A DNA stretch of 64,000 nucleotides from Amycolatopsis sp. NBC_00345. GTDB lineage: Bacteria; Actinomycetota; Actinomycetes; Mycobacteriales; Pseudonocardiaceae. The notes beneath the pieces are model-generated. The model worked only from the letters and a program-made list of their open reading frames with translations. It did not search any database and was not told where the DNA came from. This document shows positions 17,446 to 25,016 of the stretch, in pieces. The DNA lies in assembly GCF_036116635.1 (NCBI RefSeq), contig NZ_CP107995.1, forward strand, positions 4,650,001 to 4,714,000, given 5' to 3'. Numbering within the stretch: the stretch's first letter is position 1; the number at the start of each line of letters is the position of its first letter. Both the position numbers and the translations under genes were made by a program.

Positions 17446-18714
17446 ATGCCGAAAAGCTCCGCGACCCGCCTGGCCACTTTCGCCGAACGCCTGCTCGGCA
17501 CGCGGCTCCCGCTCGCCGTCCGCACCTGGGACGGCGAGCGCGTGGGCCCGGCCGGCCCGGCGGTGGTCCTGAAGAACCGCCGCGCGCTGCGCTGGCTGCT
17601 GTACTCGCCCGGCGAGCTGGGACTCGCGCGGGCCTACGTGTCCGGCGACCTGGACGTGGAGGGCGACCTCACCGAGGGGTTCCGGCGGATCTGGGCGTTG
17701 ACGCGCTCGGGCGAGCTGAGCCGGGTCAAGCTCGCGCCACGAGACTGGGCGGAGGCGGTCTCGCTGGCCGCCCGGCTCGGCGTCGCCGGGCTTCCGCCGA
17801 AGCCGCCCGCGGAGGAGGCGAGGCTGACCGGTGTGCTGCACAGCCGGCGGCGCGACCGTTCCGCCATCGCCCACCACTACGACCTCTCCAACGCCTTCTA
17901 CCAGCTGCTGCTGGACGAGTCGATGGCCTACTCCTCCGGGTACTGGACTTCGGACGAGCCCGGGTACACCGTCGCGCGGGCCCAGCACGACAAGCTGGAG
18001 ATGATCTGCCGGAAACTGGGGCTGCGGCCCGGAAAACGGCTGCTCGACGTCGGCTGCGGCTGGGGCTCGCTGCTCGTCCACGCGGCGAAGCACCACGGCG
18101 TGGAGGCGGTGGGCGTGTCGCTGTCGGCCGAGCAGGTGCAGCACGTGAAGGGGCGGCTGGCGCAGCACGATCTGACCGGCCGCGTCGAGGTGCGCCAGCA
18201 GGACTACCGGGAGCTGGCCGGCGGGCCGTTCGACGCCGTCGCGTCCGTCGAGATGGGCGAGCACGTCGGCGAGGCGAACTACCCGGAGTACACCCGGACG
18301 CTGTTCCGCCTGCTCAAACCCACCGGACGGCTGCTGCTGCAACAGATGTCGCGCGGCGCGGTGGCGCCCGGCGGCGGCGCGTTCATCGAGCGTTACATCG
18401 CGCCCGACATGGCCATGCGCCCGCTGAGCCGCACACTGGGCCACGTGGAGAAAGCCGGCTTCGAGATCCGTGACGTCCACGCGATGCGCGAGCACTACGC
18501 CCCGACGGTGCGGGCGTGGCTCGACACGCTCGAAGAGAACTGGGATCAGGCCGTCGCGCTGATCGGCGAGGCCGGGGCGCGCGTGTGGCGGCTGTACCTG
18601 GTCGGCGGCGCGCTCGCGTTCGAGGAGAACCGGATGGGCGTGGACCAGATCCTCGCGGTGCGCCCGTCGGCGGCCGGCGACAGCGGTCTGCCGGCCACTC
18701 GGGAGTGGATGTGA
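17446..18714 (+). CDS. Cyclopropane-fatty-acyl-phospholipid synthase family methyltransferase (UfaA1-like)
   Basis: A 422-residue SAM-dependent enzyme that adds a methylene or methyl group to unsaturated acyl chains of membrane lipids. The CFA-type pre-domain includes IAHHYDLSNAFY (141-152). The SAM-binding loop DVGCGWGS is at 201-208, and the C-terminal region keeps FIERYIAPDMAM. Length fits the UfaA1 branch seen at the mycobacterial sigK locus, longer than the mycolic acid cyclopropane synthases. The start ATG follows a SigK-type -10 by 6 nt with no ribosome-binding site. The stop overlaps the next start (GTGA). Confidence 0.92.
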   Translation: MPKSSATRLATFAERLLGTRLPLAVRTWDGERVGPAGPAVVLKNRRALRWLLYSPGELGLARAYVSGDLDVEGDLTEGFRRIWALTRSGELSRVKLAPRDWAEAVSLAARLGVAGLPPKPPAEEARLTGVLHSRRRDRSAIAHHYDLSNAFYQLLLDESMAYSSGYWTSDEPGYTVARAQHDKLEMICRKLGLRPGKRLLDVGCGWGSLLVHAAKHHGVEAVGVSLSAEQVQHVKGRLAQHDLTGRVEVRQQDYRELAGGPFDAVASVEMGEHVGEANYPEYTRTLFRLLKPTGRLLLQQMSRGAVAPGGGAFIERYIAPDMAMRPLSRTLGHVEKAGFEIRDVHAMREHYAPTVRAWLDTLEENWDQAVALIGEAGARVWRLYLVGGALAFEENRMGVDQILAVRPSAAGDSGLPATREWM

Positions 18715-19499
18715 TCGGCCTCGGCGCGCTCGTCGCGATCACGGCCGGCGTCACGCTGGTCGCGGTGACCGTCACGTTCGGCATCGCCAGGCTGCGCGGG
18801 CGCTACGACACCGTCGATACGTTCTGGGGGCTGGGTTTCGCGATCATCGCCGTGGTCGCGTTCCCCTTCGGCAGCGGGCCGCTCTCGCTGCGGCTGGTGA
18901 CGGCGGCGCTGACCGTGGTGTGGGCCGTGCGGCTCGCGGTCCACCTGCACCTGCGCAACCACGGCAAGCCCGAGGACCCGCGGTACGCGCGGATGGTGGA
19001 ACGCGCCGGGGACAACCCGGGGCTGCGCATGTTCGTGCGCGTTTACCTGTTCCAGGCGGTGGTCCTGTGGTTCGTCTCGCTGCCCGTGCAGTTCGCGATG
19101 TACGGCGACGGGCTCGGCGTGCTGGGCTGGATCGGCGTGGCCGTCTGGGTGCTCGGCTTCGCCTTCGAGACGGCGGGCGACGAGCAGCTGCGCCGTTTCA
19201 AGGCCGACCCGGGCAACCGCGGCAAGGTGCTCGACACCGGGCTCTGGCGCTACTCGCGGCACCCGAACTACTTCGGTGACGCCTGCGTCTGGTGGGGCCT
19301 CTACCTGCTGGCGTGCTCGACGTGGCCGGGCGCGGCGACCGTGTTCTCCCCCGTCGCGATGACCTTGACGCTGGCCCGCGGCACCGGAAAACCCATGCTG
19401 GAGAAGGGAATGCGGCACACGCGGCCCGGCTACGCCCGCTACGTCGAGCGGACGAGCGGCTTCTTCCCGCTGCCGCCGAAGCGGCTCACTCCCCGGTGA
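18711..19499 (+). CDS. DUF1295 family membrane protein (steroid-reductase-like fold)
   Basis: A 262-residue integral membrane protein with about seven hydrophobic segments. The C-terminal half carries the DUF1295/ICMT-like signature LWRYSRHPNYFGD and later EKGMRHTRPGYARYVERTSGFFP. This resembles 5-alpha-reductase and isoprenylcysteine methyltransferase folds that bind NADPH or SAM. With the CFA synthase it forms a two-gene operon and may reduce or modify the same lipid. GTG start at 18711 overlaps the upstream stop. M. tuberculosis Rv0446c is the locus counterpart. Confidence 0.9.
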   Translation: MIGLGALVAITAGVTLVAVTVTFGIARLRGRYDTVDTFWGLGFAIIAVVAFPFGSGPLSLRLVTAALTVVWAVRLAVHLHLRNHGKPEDPRYARMVERAGDNPGLRMFVRVYLFQAVVLWFVSLPVQFAMYGDGLGVLGWIGVAVWVLGFAFETAGDEQLRRFKADPGNRGKVLDTGLWRYSRHPNYFGDACVWWGLYLLACSTWPGAATVFSPVAMTLTLARGTGKPMLEKGMRHTRPGYARYVERTSGFFPLPPKRLTPR

Positions 19500-19544
19500 G
19501 CCCGTCGGTCAGCTCGCGCAGCAGGTCGAGGTGGCCAGCCAGAA

Positions 19545-20066
19545 TCAAACAAGGTGGCGGGCGATCTCCTCTGCGCTTTTCGGCCTATGGTGCGCCACGA
19601 CCCAGCGGACGGTGAGCGGCTCCCGCTCCTTGAACACCACCGTGTCGTCGAACGCCCGCGCGGCCACGACCTCGCGGTACAGCGCCGTCTCCGCCTGGTA
19701 GTCCGCGATCAGCCGCTCGATCGGGGTGCGGTGGGCGGCGCGGAACTCGGCGTCCCGGTCGAGCGCGAGGGCGTCGGCCCATTCGTCGGGCTGACCGTCG
19801 AGGATCACCCGGAACCAGTAGTTCTCCACCAGGGTGAGGTGGCCGAGCAGCCCGGCGATGGTGGTCAGCTCACTCGGCAGCAGCGAGCGGCGGGCCTGCT
19901 CGTCGGTGAGGCCGGAGCACTTCCAGACCACGCTGGCGCGCAGGAAGTCGAGGAAGCCGGTGAGCTGCGTGCGCTCGTCGCCGGCCATCGGCGGGTCGGG
20001 GCGCGTGGGCGGATCCGGCCGGGCCGGCCGTTCGGAGCAGGCGGGCGCGCCGGCCGTTTCGGTCAT
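19545..20066 (-). CDS. DUF664/DinB-fold protein with damaged C-terminus
   Basis: A 173-residue reading frame for a DinB-superfamily (DUF664) metal-binding four-helix protein, unrelated to DNA polymerase IV. The first metal-site histidine is in LLGHLTLVENYWF. The usual C-terminal part WVVAHMIEETARHNGHLDLLREL is broken: after VRWVVAH the sequence reads HRPKSAEEIARHLV and stops. Beyond the stop, the expected codons for GHLDLLRELTDGLTGE and a TGA are still readable in another frame down to 19486. Two short AT-richer stretches appear inserted (about 19541-19554 and 19570-19590). The second half of the metal site is lost, so the protein is probably inactive. Confidence 0.65.
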   Translation of the reverse strand: MTETAGAPACSERPARPDPPTRPDPPMAGDERTQLTGFLDFLRASVVWKCSGLTDEQARRSLLPSELTTIAGLLGHLTLVENYWFRVILDGQPDEWADALALDRDAEFRAAHRTPIERLIADYQAETALYREVVAARAFDDTVVFKEREPLTVRWVVAHHRPKSAEEIARHLV

Positions 20067-20111
20067 GCGGGCAGTCTGCCGCATGGGGGCGACAAGTTTT
20101 CCCGAGATAAC

Positions 20112-20140
20112 TTGCGCGCAATGTAATTGCGCGCTACCTT
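20112..20140 (+). promoter_or_regulatory. Promoter with embedded palindromic operator for the OsmC gene
   Basis: TTGCGC (20112-20117) and TACCTT (20135-20140) are 17 bp apart, a standard sigma-70-like layout. Between and across them lies a perfect 9-3-9 palindrome (20114-20134) with arms GCGCGCAAT and ATTGCGCGC. Occupancy would block polymerase. A MarR/OhrR-type repressor is plausible because such proteins control Ohr/OsmC genes, but no candidate regulator gene is adjacent. Confidence 0.65.
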
Positions 20141-20179
20141 TGCCGCAGAAGCTTACGGAAGAACTCACGAGGAGGCACC

Positions 20180-20614
20180 ATGCCCAGCCGCGACGCGACC
20201 ACCCACTGGACCGGCGGACTGCAGAAGGGCAACGGCGAGGTCACGCTCGACTCGTCCAACGCGGGCACGTTCACCGTGTCCTTCCCGACCCGCGCCGGCA
20301 ACCCGGACGGCCAGACCAGCCCGGAGGAGCTCATCGCCGCCGCGCACTCCTCGTGCCTCGCGATGAACCTGTCCGGCGTGCTGGAGTCCCAGAAGCTGGA
20401 GGCAGAGTCCATCGACGTCTCCGCCGAGGTCACCCTCGGCCCGGCCGACGGCGGCGGCTTCGAGATCAGCGGCATCGCGATCACCCTGCGCGCCAAGCTG
20501 GACGGCGTGACGGCGGAGCAGTTCGCGGAGCTGGCCTCCACCGCCGAGAAGACCTGCCCGGTGTCGAAGGCCCTGTCCGGCACCACGATCACCCTGGACG
20601 CGGCGCTCGCCTGA
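20180..20614 (+). CDS. OsmC/Ohr-family peroxiredoxin
   Basis: A 144-residue cytosolic thiol peroxidase of the OsmC family, which reduces organic hydroperoxides. The two redox cysteines are C59 in AAAHSSCLAMNL and C126 in AEKTCPVSKAL. The overall length matches OsmC. ATG at 20180 follows GAGGAGG. The promoter contains a perfect palindrome between its hexamers, suggesting repression relieved by oxidant. It lies in the accessory block between ftsQ and ftsZ and is followed by a strong convergent terminator. Lipid peroxides from the neighbouring fatty-acyl pathway could be a substrate, but that is speculation. Confidence 0.92.
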   Translation: MPSRDATTHWTGGLQKGNGEVTLDSSNAGTFTVSFPTRAGNPDGQTSPEELIAAAHSSCLAMNLSGVLESQKLEAESIDVSAEVTLGPADGGGFEISGIAITLRAKLDGVTAEQFAELASTAEKTCPVSKALSGTTITLDAALA

Positions 20615-20621
20615 CGTTCTC

Positions 20622-20663
20622 CGCGAAGGCCCTCTCACCCGGTGCGGCGAGAGGGCCTTCGCG
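20622..20663. terminator. Bidirectional hairpin terminator between osmC and nmrA-like genes
   Basis: A perfect 15-bp stem (20622-20636 with 20649-20663) and a 12-nt loop between two convergent genes. The arm CGAAGGCCCTCTC resembles the GAAGGCC core of the other hairpins in this window. Confidence 0.75.
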
Positions 20664-20677
20664 CTGTGTACCGCTGA

Positions 20678-21514
20678 TCAGCCGCCGAACGCCCCGGCGT
20701 TCGCCACGGCCCACTCGGCGTAGGTGGTCCCGGGGCGGCCCAGCAGCTCCTCGACGACGCCGGTCGGCACCTCCGGGTGCTCGAGCGTGGCGGCGAACCC
20801 GTCGAGCAGCCAGTCGGCGACGTCGTCGGGGAAGCCCTGCGCCACCCACTCGTCGTGCTGCTCGGCGCGGGTCAGTTCCACGAACGGCACCTCCCGCCCC
20901 AGCGCCGCCCCGATCGCCGCGGCCATCTCGCGCTGCGAGAGCGCCTGCGGTCCACTGAGGACATACGTGGCCCCGGAATGCCCGGGCGTGACAAGGACAT
21001 GCGCGGCGACGGCGGCGATGTCGCGGAGGTCGATCAGCGTCAGGGTCGAGTCGCCGGACGCCGTCCGCACCACCCCGGCCTCGCGGACGGAGCCCGCCCA
21101 GCCGAGGGTGTTGTTCATGAACCCGCCGGGCCGCAGGAAGGTCCGGTCGAAGCCCGCGGCCGTCACCGCCCGCTCGACGGCTTCGAACTCGTGCCCGCTC
21201 GACCCCTCGTGCTCCTGGCCGATGCTGGTGCCGGACAGCGCGACCACCCGCCGGATCCCCGCGTCGGCGGCCAGCTCGCAGAACCGCGTGACCGTGCGGG
21301 CCATCGGCGCGAGGTAAACCGTCTCGATTCCCTTCAGCGCCACCGGCAGCGTCGACGGCCGCGCCAGCGACCCGACGACCACCTCGACCCCCTCGGGCAG
21401 CGCCGCCCGCTCCGGATCGACAGTCAGCGCGCGCACCGCGGCACCCCGCTCCAGCAGCTCGTCCACCACCAGCCGCCCGACGTTGCCGGTCGCCCCCGTT
21501 ACCAGGATCGTCAT
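20678..21514 (-). CDS. NmrA-like NAD(P)-binding oxidoreductase (atypical SDR)
   Basis: A 278-residue atypical short-chain dehydrogenase. The N-terminal Rossmann loop is ILVTGATGNVGR. The classical YxxxK catalytic pair is not obvious, as in NmrA and quinone oxidoreductase 2-type members that sense NAD(P) or reduce quinones. Later segments LRPGGFMNNTLGW and YVLSGPQALSQREM are typical of this group. ATG at 21514 with a GGGGAA site is chosen over two upstream in-frame starts. Two similar palindromes lie just upstream and probably bind a TetR- or HxlR-type repressor. Substrate is unknown. Confidence 0.85.
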   Translation of the reverse strand: MTILVTGATGNVGRLVVDELLERGAAVRALTVDPERAALPEGVEVVVGSLARPSTLPVALKGIETVYLAPMARTVTRFCELAADAGIRRVVALSGTSIGQEHEGSSGHEFEAVERAVTAAGFDRTFLRPGGFMNNTLGWAGSVREAGVVRTASGDSTLTLIDLRDIAAVAAHVLVTPGHSGATYVLSGPQALSQREMAAAIGAALGREVPFVELTRAEQHDEWVAQGFPDDVADWLLDGFAATLEHPEVPTGVVEELLGRPGTTYAEWAVANAGAFGG

Positions 21515-21528
21515 GCGTTCCCCATTCT

Positions 21529-21565
21529 CGTATGACATACGGACATGATCACCGTACGCCATACG
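21529..21565 (-). promoter_or_regulatory. Paired palindromic operator upstream of the nmrA-like gene
   Basis: CGTATGACATACG (21529-21541) and CGTACGCCATACG (21553-21565) are palindromic or nearly so, with starts 24 bp apart, a little over two helical turns. They lie 15-51 bp upstream of the start codon. The cognate regulator is not in the window. Confidence 0.65.
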
Positions 21566-21599
21566 GAGAAGTTCGTGCCAGTGAAAATACCCCGGAAGG

Positions 21600-22475
21600 T
21601 CAGGAGGTGATGGTCGGCAGTTCCGGCGCCGAGACGTCGTAGACCTTGCCCGGCTGGGTGAGCAGGGCCGCGAGGACCTTGGCCTTGCGGTCGGTCTTCC
21701 CGGCGTCGCCCCAGCGGACCGTCTTGCCGCCGGCGAGGGTGAACTCGACGCTGGCCGGCGTCTGCGCCGTGGCGGTGGTGACCTGTTTGAGCAGGGCCTG
21801 CGGGATCACGCCGAGCACCGCCGTCACCGCACGGGTCACCGGGTCGTCGGCGGAGACCTTGGGCAGCTTCAGCTCGGGCAGGCCCGCCGGACGGTCCTTG
21901 ACCGTCTTGAACACCACGCCGCCGCCGTCGACGAGGTGGTAACCGTCGCCGCCGGGGCCGCTGTCGAAGAACGCGATCGCCGCCCGCTCGGTCACCGCGA
22001 TCTCCACGGTGCTGGGCCACGAACGGGAGACGTCCACCGTCGCGATGCCGGACATCGCCGCCACGCGGTCGCGGATCTCGTCGACGTCGACCCGCAGCAT
22101 CGGCTTGTCGGCCGGGACCGCCGCGGTCGCCCGGATCTGGTCCGCCGACACCTGTTTCGCGCCCTGCACCGAGACGTCCTTCACCCCGAGCAGCGAGCTG
22201 AAGAACAGGAAGTACACCAGCGCGACGACGGTGACCACCGACAGCAGCGCCACCCAGCGCCGGCGGATCTCCGTGCGCCGGGTGGGCCGGGCGGGCCGGG
22301 CGGGCCGGATGCGCGCCGAGGCCGGGGTCGCGGCCGGACGCGCCGAGCGGCCCGACCGCGTGCGACGGCGCTCTTCCTCCGAGCGCCGCCCCCGCCGCTC
22401 CCGCGCCAGGGCAGCCCGGTCCCGCTCGCCCTGTTCGGACTCCGGCGGCCGGCGGTGCTCCCTGGTCGAACTCAT
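21600..22475 (-). CDS. ftsQ: Cell division protein FtsQ
   Basis: A 291-residue bitopic divisome protein linking cytoplasmic and periplasmic division factors. It has a long, very basic cytoplasmic tail (1-72, rich in Arg), one membrane helix (about 74-95), the POTRA domain (VKDVSVQGAKQVSADQIRATA, about 97-165) and the FtsQ C-terminal domain ending near VYDVSAPELPTITS. Its start overlaps the murC stop (ATGA). Unlike most actinobacteria, ftsZ does not follow; the nmrA-like gene with its own operator does. Confidence 0.94.
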   Translation of the reverse strand: MSSTREHRRPPESEQGERDRAALARERRGRRSEEERRRTRSGRSARPAATPASARIRPARPARPTRRTEIRRRWVALLSVVTVVALVYFLFFSSLLGVKDVSVQGAKQVSADQIRATAAVPADKPMLRVDVDEIRDRVAAMSGIATVDVSRSWPSTVEIAVTERAAIAFFDSGPGGDGYHLVDGGGVVFKTVKDRPAGLPELKLPKVSADDPVTRAVTAVLGVIPQALLKQVTTATAQTPASVEFTLAGGKTVRWGDAGKTDRKAKVLAALLTQPGKVYDVSAPELPTITS

Positions 22476-23899
22476 GCGCCCGTGGTCCGCCGGTCCAGCT
22501 CGGCCAGGATCTCCGGGCCCAGCTGCGTCACGTCGCCCGCGCCCATGGTGACCACGAGGTCACCCGGCTTCACCAGGTCGGCGACCAGGCGGGCGGCGAC
22601 GTCGAACGCGGGCTCGTAGCGCACGGAACCGCGCACCCGGTCGGCGATCAGCGCGCCGGTGACCCCGGGCACGGGCTCCTCGCGCGCGCCGTAGACGTCC
22701 AGCACCACCACCTCGTCGGCCAGCGACAGCGCCTCGGCGAACTCGGGCGCGAACGTCTGCGTGCGCGAGTACAGGTGCGGCTGGAAGACCACCAGCACGC
22801 GGCCCTCCCCCGCGGCGGTCCGCACGGCGCGCAGCTGCGCGTCGACCTCCGTCGGGTGATGGGCGTAGTCGTCGTAGACGCGGACGTCGCCCGCGCGGCC
22901 CTTGAACTCGAACCGGCGGCGCACCCCGCCGAACGCGGCCAGCCCCTCGGCCAGCCCGGGCACCGGGGCGCCCAGCTCGACGCCGGCGAGCAGCGCGGCG
23001 ATCGCGTTCAGCGCCATGTGCTCACCCGGCACCGCGACCCGGACGTCCAGCTCTTCGCCGTCCAGCGCGATCCGCACGACCCCGCCGTCGGGCGCGGGGG
23101 TGTAGGCGAGCACGCGGGCGTCGCCGGCACCGGTGGCCGCGCGGCCGTAGCGGCGCACGCGCACGCCCGCCGCCTCGGCCTCGTCGCCCAGCTTGGCCGC
23201 GCCCTCGTCGTCGGCGCAGACGATCAGCAGGCCGCCCGGCTCGACCCGGGCGGCGAACTCGGTGAACACCCGCACGTACGCCTCGGCGGTGCCGTGGTGG
23301 TCGAGGTGGTCCGGCTCGACGTTCGTCACCACCGCCACCGACGGCGTGTAGGTCAGGAACGAGCCGTCGCTCTCGTCGGCCTCCGCGACGAAGATGCCGC
23401 CCTCGCCGTGGTGGGCGTTCGCGCCGGACTCGTTGAGGTCGCCGCCGATCGCGAACGACGGGTCCATCCGGCAGTGCTGCAGCGCGACGGTGAGCATCGA
23501 CGTGGTCGAGGTCTTGCCGTGCGTGCCGGCGATGCAGGCGACGCGGTGCCCGGCCATCAGCCCGGCCAGCGCCTGCGCGCGGTGCAGCACCGGGATGCCG
23601 CGCGCACGGGCCGCGGCCAGCTCCGGGTTGGTCTCCTTGATCGCGGTCGACACCACGACGGCGGACGGCGGCTCGGGCAGCGCGTCCAGGTTCTCCGCGC
23701 GCTGGCCGACGAACAGCCGGGCGCCCTGCGCGCGCAGCGACAGCAGCGCGCGCGATTCCTTGGCGTCCGAGCCCGACGCCTGCGCGCCGCGGGCCAGCAG
23801 GATCCGGGCGATGCCGGACATCCCGGCCCCGCCGATCCCGATCAGGTGCGCGCGGCGCAGCTCTTCCGGCAACCGCGGTTCCTCCGGTGAGTCAGGCAC
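22472..23899 (-). CDS. murC: UDP-N-acetylmuramate--L-alanine ligase
   Basis: A 475-residue cytoplasmic Mur ligase that adds L-Ala to UDP-MurNAc. The N-terminal UDP-binding motif GIGGAGMSGIA is near residue 20, and the ATP loop GTHGKTSTT near 123-131. The central and C-terminal ligase domains (DDYAHHPTEV, VFQPHLYSRT) are complete. It starts with GTG at 23899, inside the last codons of murG (8-bp overlap), and ends overlapping ftsQ, so it is translated in a tight operon. Confidence 0.97.
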   Translation of the reverse strand: MPDSPEEPRLPEELRRAHLIGIGGAGMSGIARILLARGAQASGSDAKESRALLSLRAQGARLFVGQRAENLDALPEPPSAVVVSTAIKETNPELAAARARGIPVLHRAQALAGLMAGHRVACIAGTHGKTSTTSMLTVALQHCRMDPSFAIGGDLNESGANAHHGEGGIFVAEADESDGSFLTYTPSVAVVTNVEPDHLDHHGTAEAYVRVFTEFAARVEPGGLLIVCADDEGAAKLGDEAEAAGVRVRRYGRAATGAGDARVLAYTPAPDGGVVRIALDGEELDVRVAVPGEHMALNAIAALLAGVELGAPVPGLAEGLAAFGGVRRRFEFKGRAGDVRVYDDYAHHPTEVDAQLRAVRTAAGEGRVLVVFQPHLYSRTQTFAPEFAEALSLADEVVVLDVYGAREEPVPGVTGALIADRVRGSVRYEPAFDVAARLVADLVKPGDLVVTMGAGDVTQLGPEILAELDRRTTGA

Positions 23900-25016
23900 C
23901 AGCGGCCTCCAGCACGATCTTGGCGAGCGTCTCGTCGGCCTCGCGGTGGCCCAGCCCGACCGCGGCGGAACTCATCGCCGCGACCCGGGCGGCGTCGACG
24001 ACCAGCGGCACGACCAGCTCGGCGATCTTGCCCGGCGAGAGGTCGGCGTCGGTCACCATCAGGGCGGCCCCGGCGTCGACCGCCGGCTGCGCGTTCACGG
24101 CCTGCTCGCCGTTTCCGTGTGGCAGCGGCACGAACACCGCGGGCAGCCCGACCGCGGACACCTCGGCCGCGGTCATCGCGCCCGAGCGGCACACCACGAC
24201 GTCGGCCGCGGCGTAGGCCAGGTCCATCCGCTCCAGGTACGGCACCGGCACGTAGGCCGGGCGGCCCGGGAACTCTTGCACCGCAAGGGTGTTCTTCGGG
24301 CCGTGCGCGTGCAGCACGCCGATGCCGGCGTCGGCGAGCTCCTTGGCGGCGCCGGAGACGGCGGCGTTGATCGACGCCGCGCCCTGCGAGCCGCCGAACA
24401 CCAGCAGCGTCGGGGCGTCCGGGTCGAGGTCGAAGAACTTGCGGGCCTCGGCGCGCAGCGCGGCGCGGTCCAGCGAGGTGATGGAGCGGCGCAGCGGGAT
24501 GCCGACGACCTCGGCCTTCGGCAGCGGCGTGCCGGGCACGGCGACGGCGACCCGGGTGGCGAACCGCGCGCCCACCTTGTTGGCCAGGCCCGGCGCTTTG
24601 TTGGCCTCGTGCACCACGATCGGCACCCGGCCACGCGCGGCCAGGTACGCCGGGAGCGCGACGTAACCGCCGAAGCCGACCACGACGTCGGCGCCGACGC
24701 GTTCGAGCACTTCCCGCGTGCGGCGCACCGAATCGCGGACCTTCAGCGGCAGCCGGAGCAGCTCCGGCGTCGCCTTGCGCGGCAGCGGCACCGGCGGGAT
24801 CAGCTCGAGCGGGTAGCCGCGGGCGGGCACCAGCTTGTTCTCCAGGCCGCGCTCCGTGCCGAGCGCCACCACCTTCGCGTCGGGGCGCAGCCGCATCACG
24901 GCGTCGGCCAGCGCGAGCGCGGGTTCGATGTGTCCTGCGGTGCCACCTCCGGCGACGACCACCGTCGGCACCTTGCCGACGGGCGATCGCTCGGCTCCCT
25001 TGACGGGCTTACTCAC
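23892..25016 (-). CDS. murG: UDP-GlcNAc--lipid I N-acetylglucosaminyltransferase
   Basis: A peripheral membrane GT28 glycosyltransferase that converts lipid I to lipid II. The acceptor-domain loop GGGTAGHIEPALAL appears near residues 23-36, and the UDP-GlcNAc side has FGGSQGAASIN and the CRSGAMTAAE segment. With the GTG at 25016, which overlaps the ftsW stop (GTGA) and has a GGAGAGG site, the protein has 374 residues. A TTG one codon upstream is also possible. Operon position between ftsW and murC is standard. Confidence 0.97.
   Translation of the reverse strand: MSKPVKGAERSPVGKVPTVVVAGGGTAGHIEPALALADAVMRLRPDAKVVALGTERGLENKLVPARGYPLELIPPVPLPRKATPELLRLPLKVRDSVRRTREVLERVGADVVVGFGGYVALPAYLAARGRVPIVVHEANKAPGLANKVGARFATRVAVAVPGTPLPKAEVVGIPLRRSITSLDRAALRAEARKFFDLDPDAPTLLVFGGSQGAASINAAVSGAAKELADAGIGVLHAHGPKNTLAVQEFPGRPAYVPVPYLERMDLAYAAADVVVCRSGAMTAAEVSAVGLPAVFVPLPHGNGEQAVNAQPAVDAGAALMVTDADLSPGKIAELVVPLVVDAARVAAMSSAAVGLGHREADETLAKIVLEAAGA

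Noticed and set aside
19545..20066. Linking this DinB-superfamily gene to SOS polymerase IV at 46760
   Set aside because: The DinB name is shared historically; DUF664 is a metal-binding four-helix fold with no polymerase motifs.
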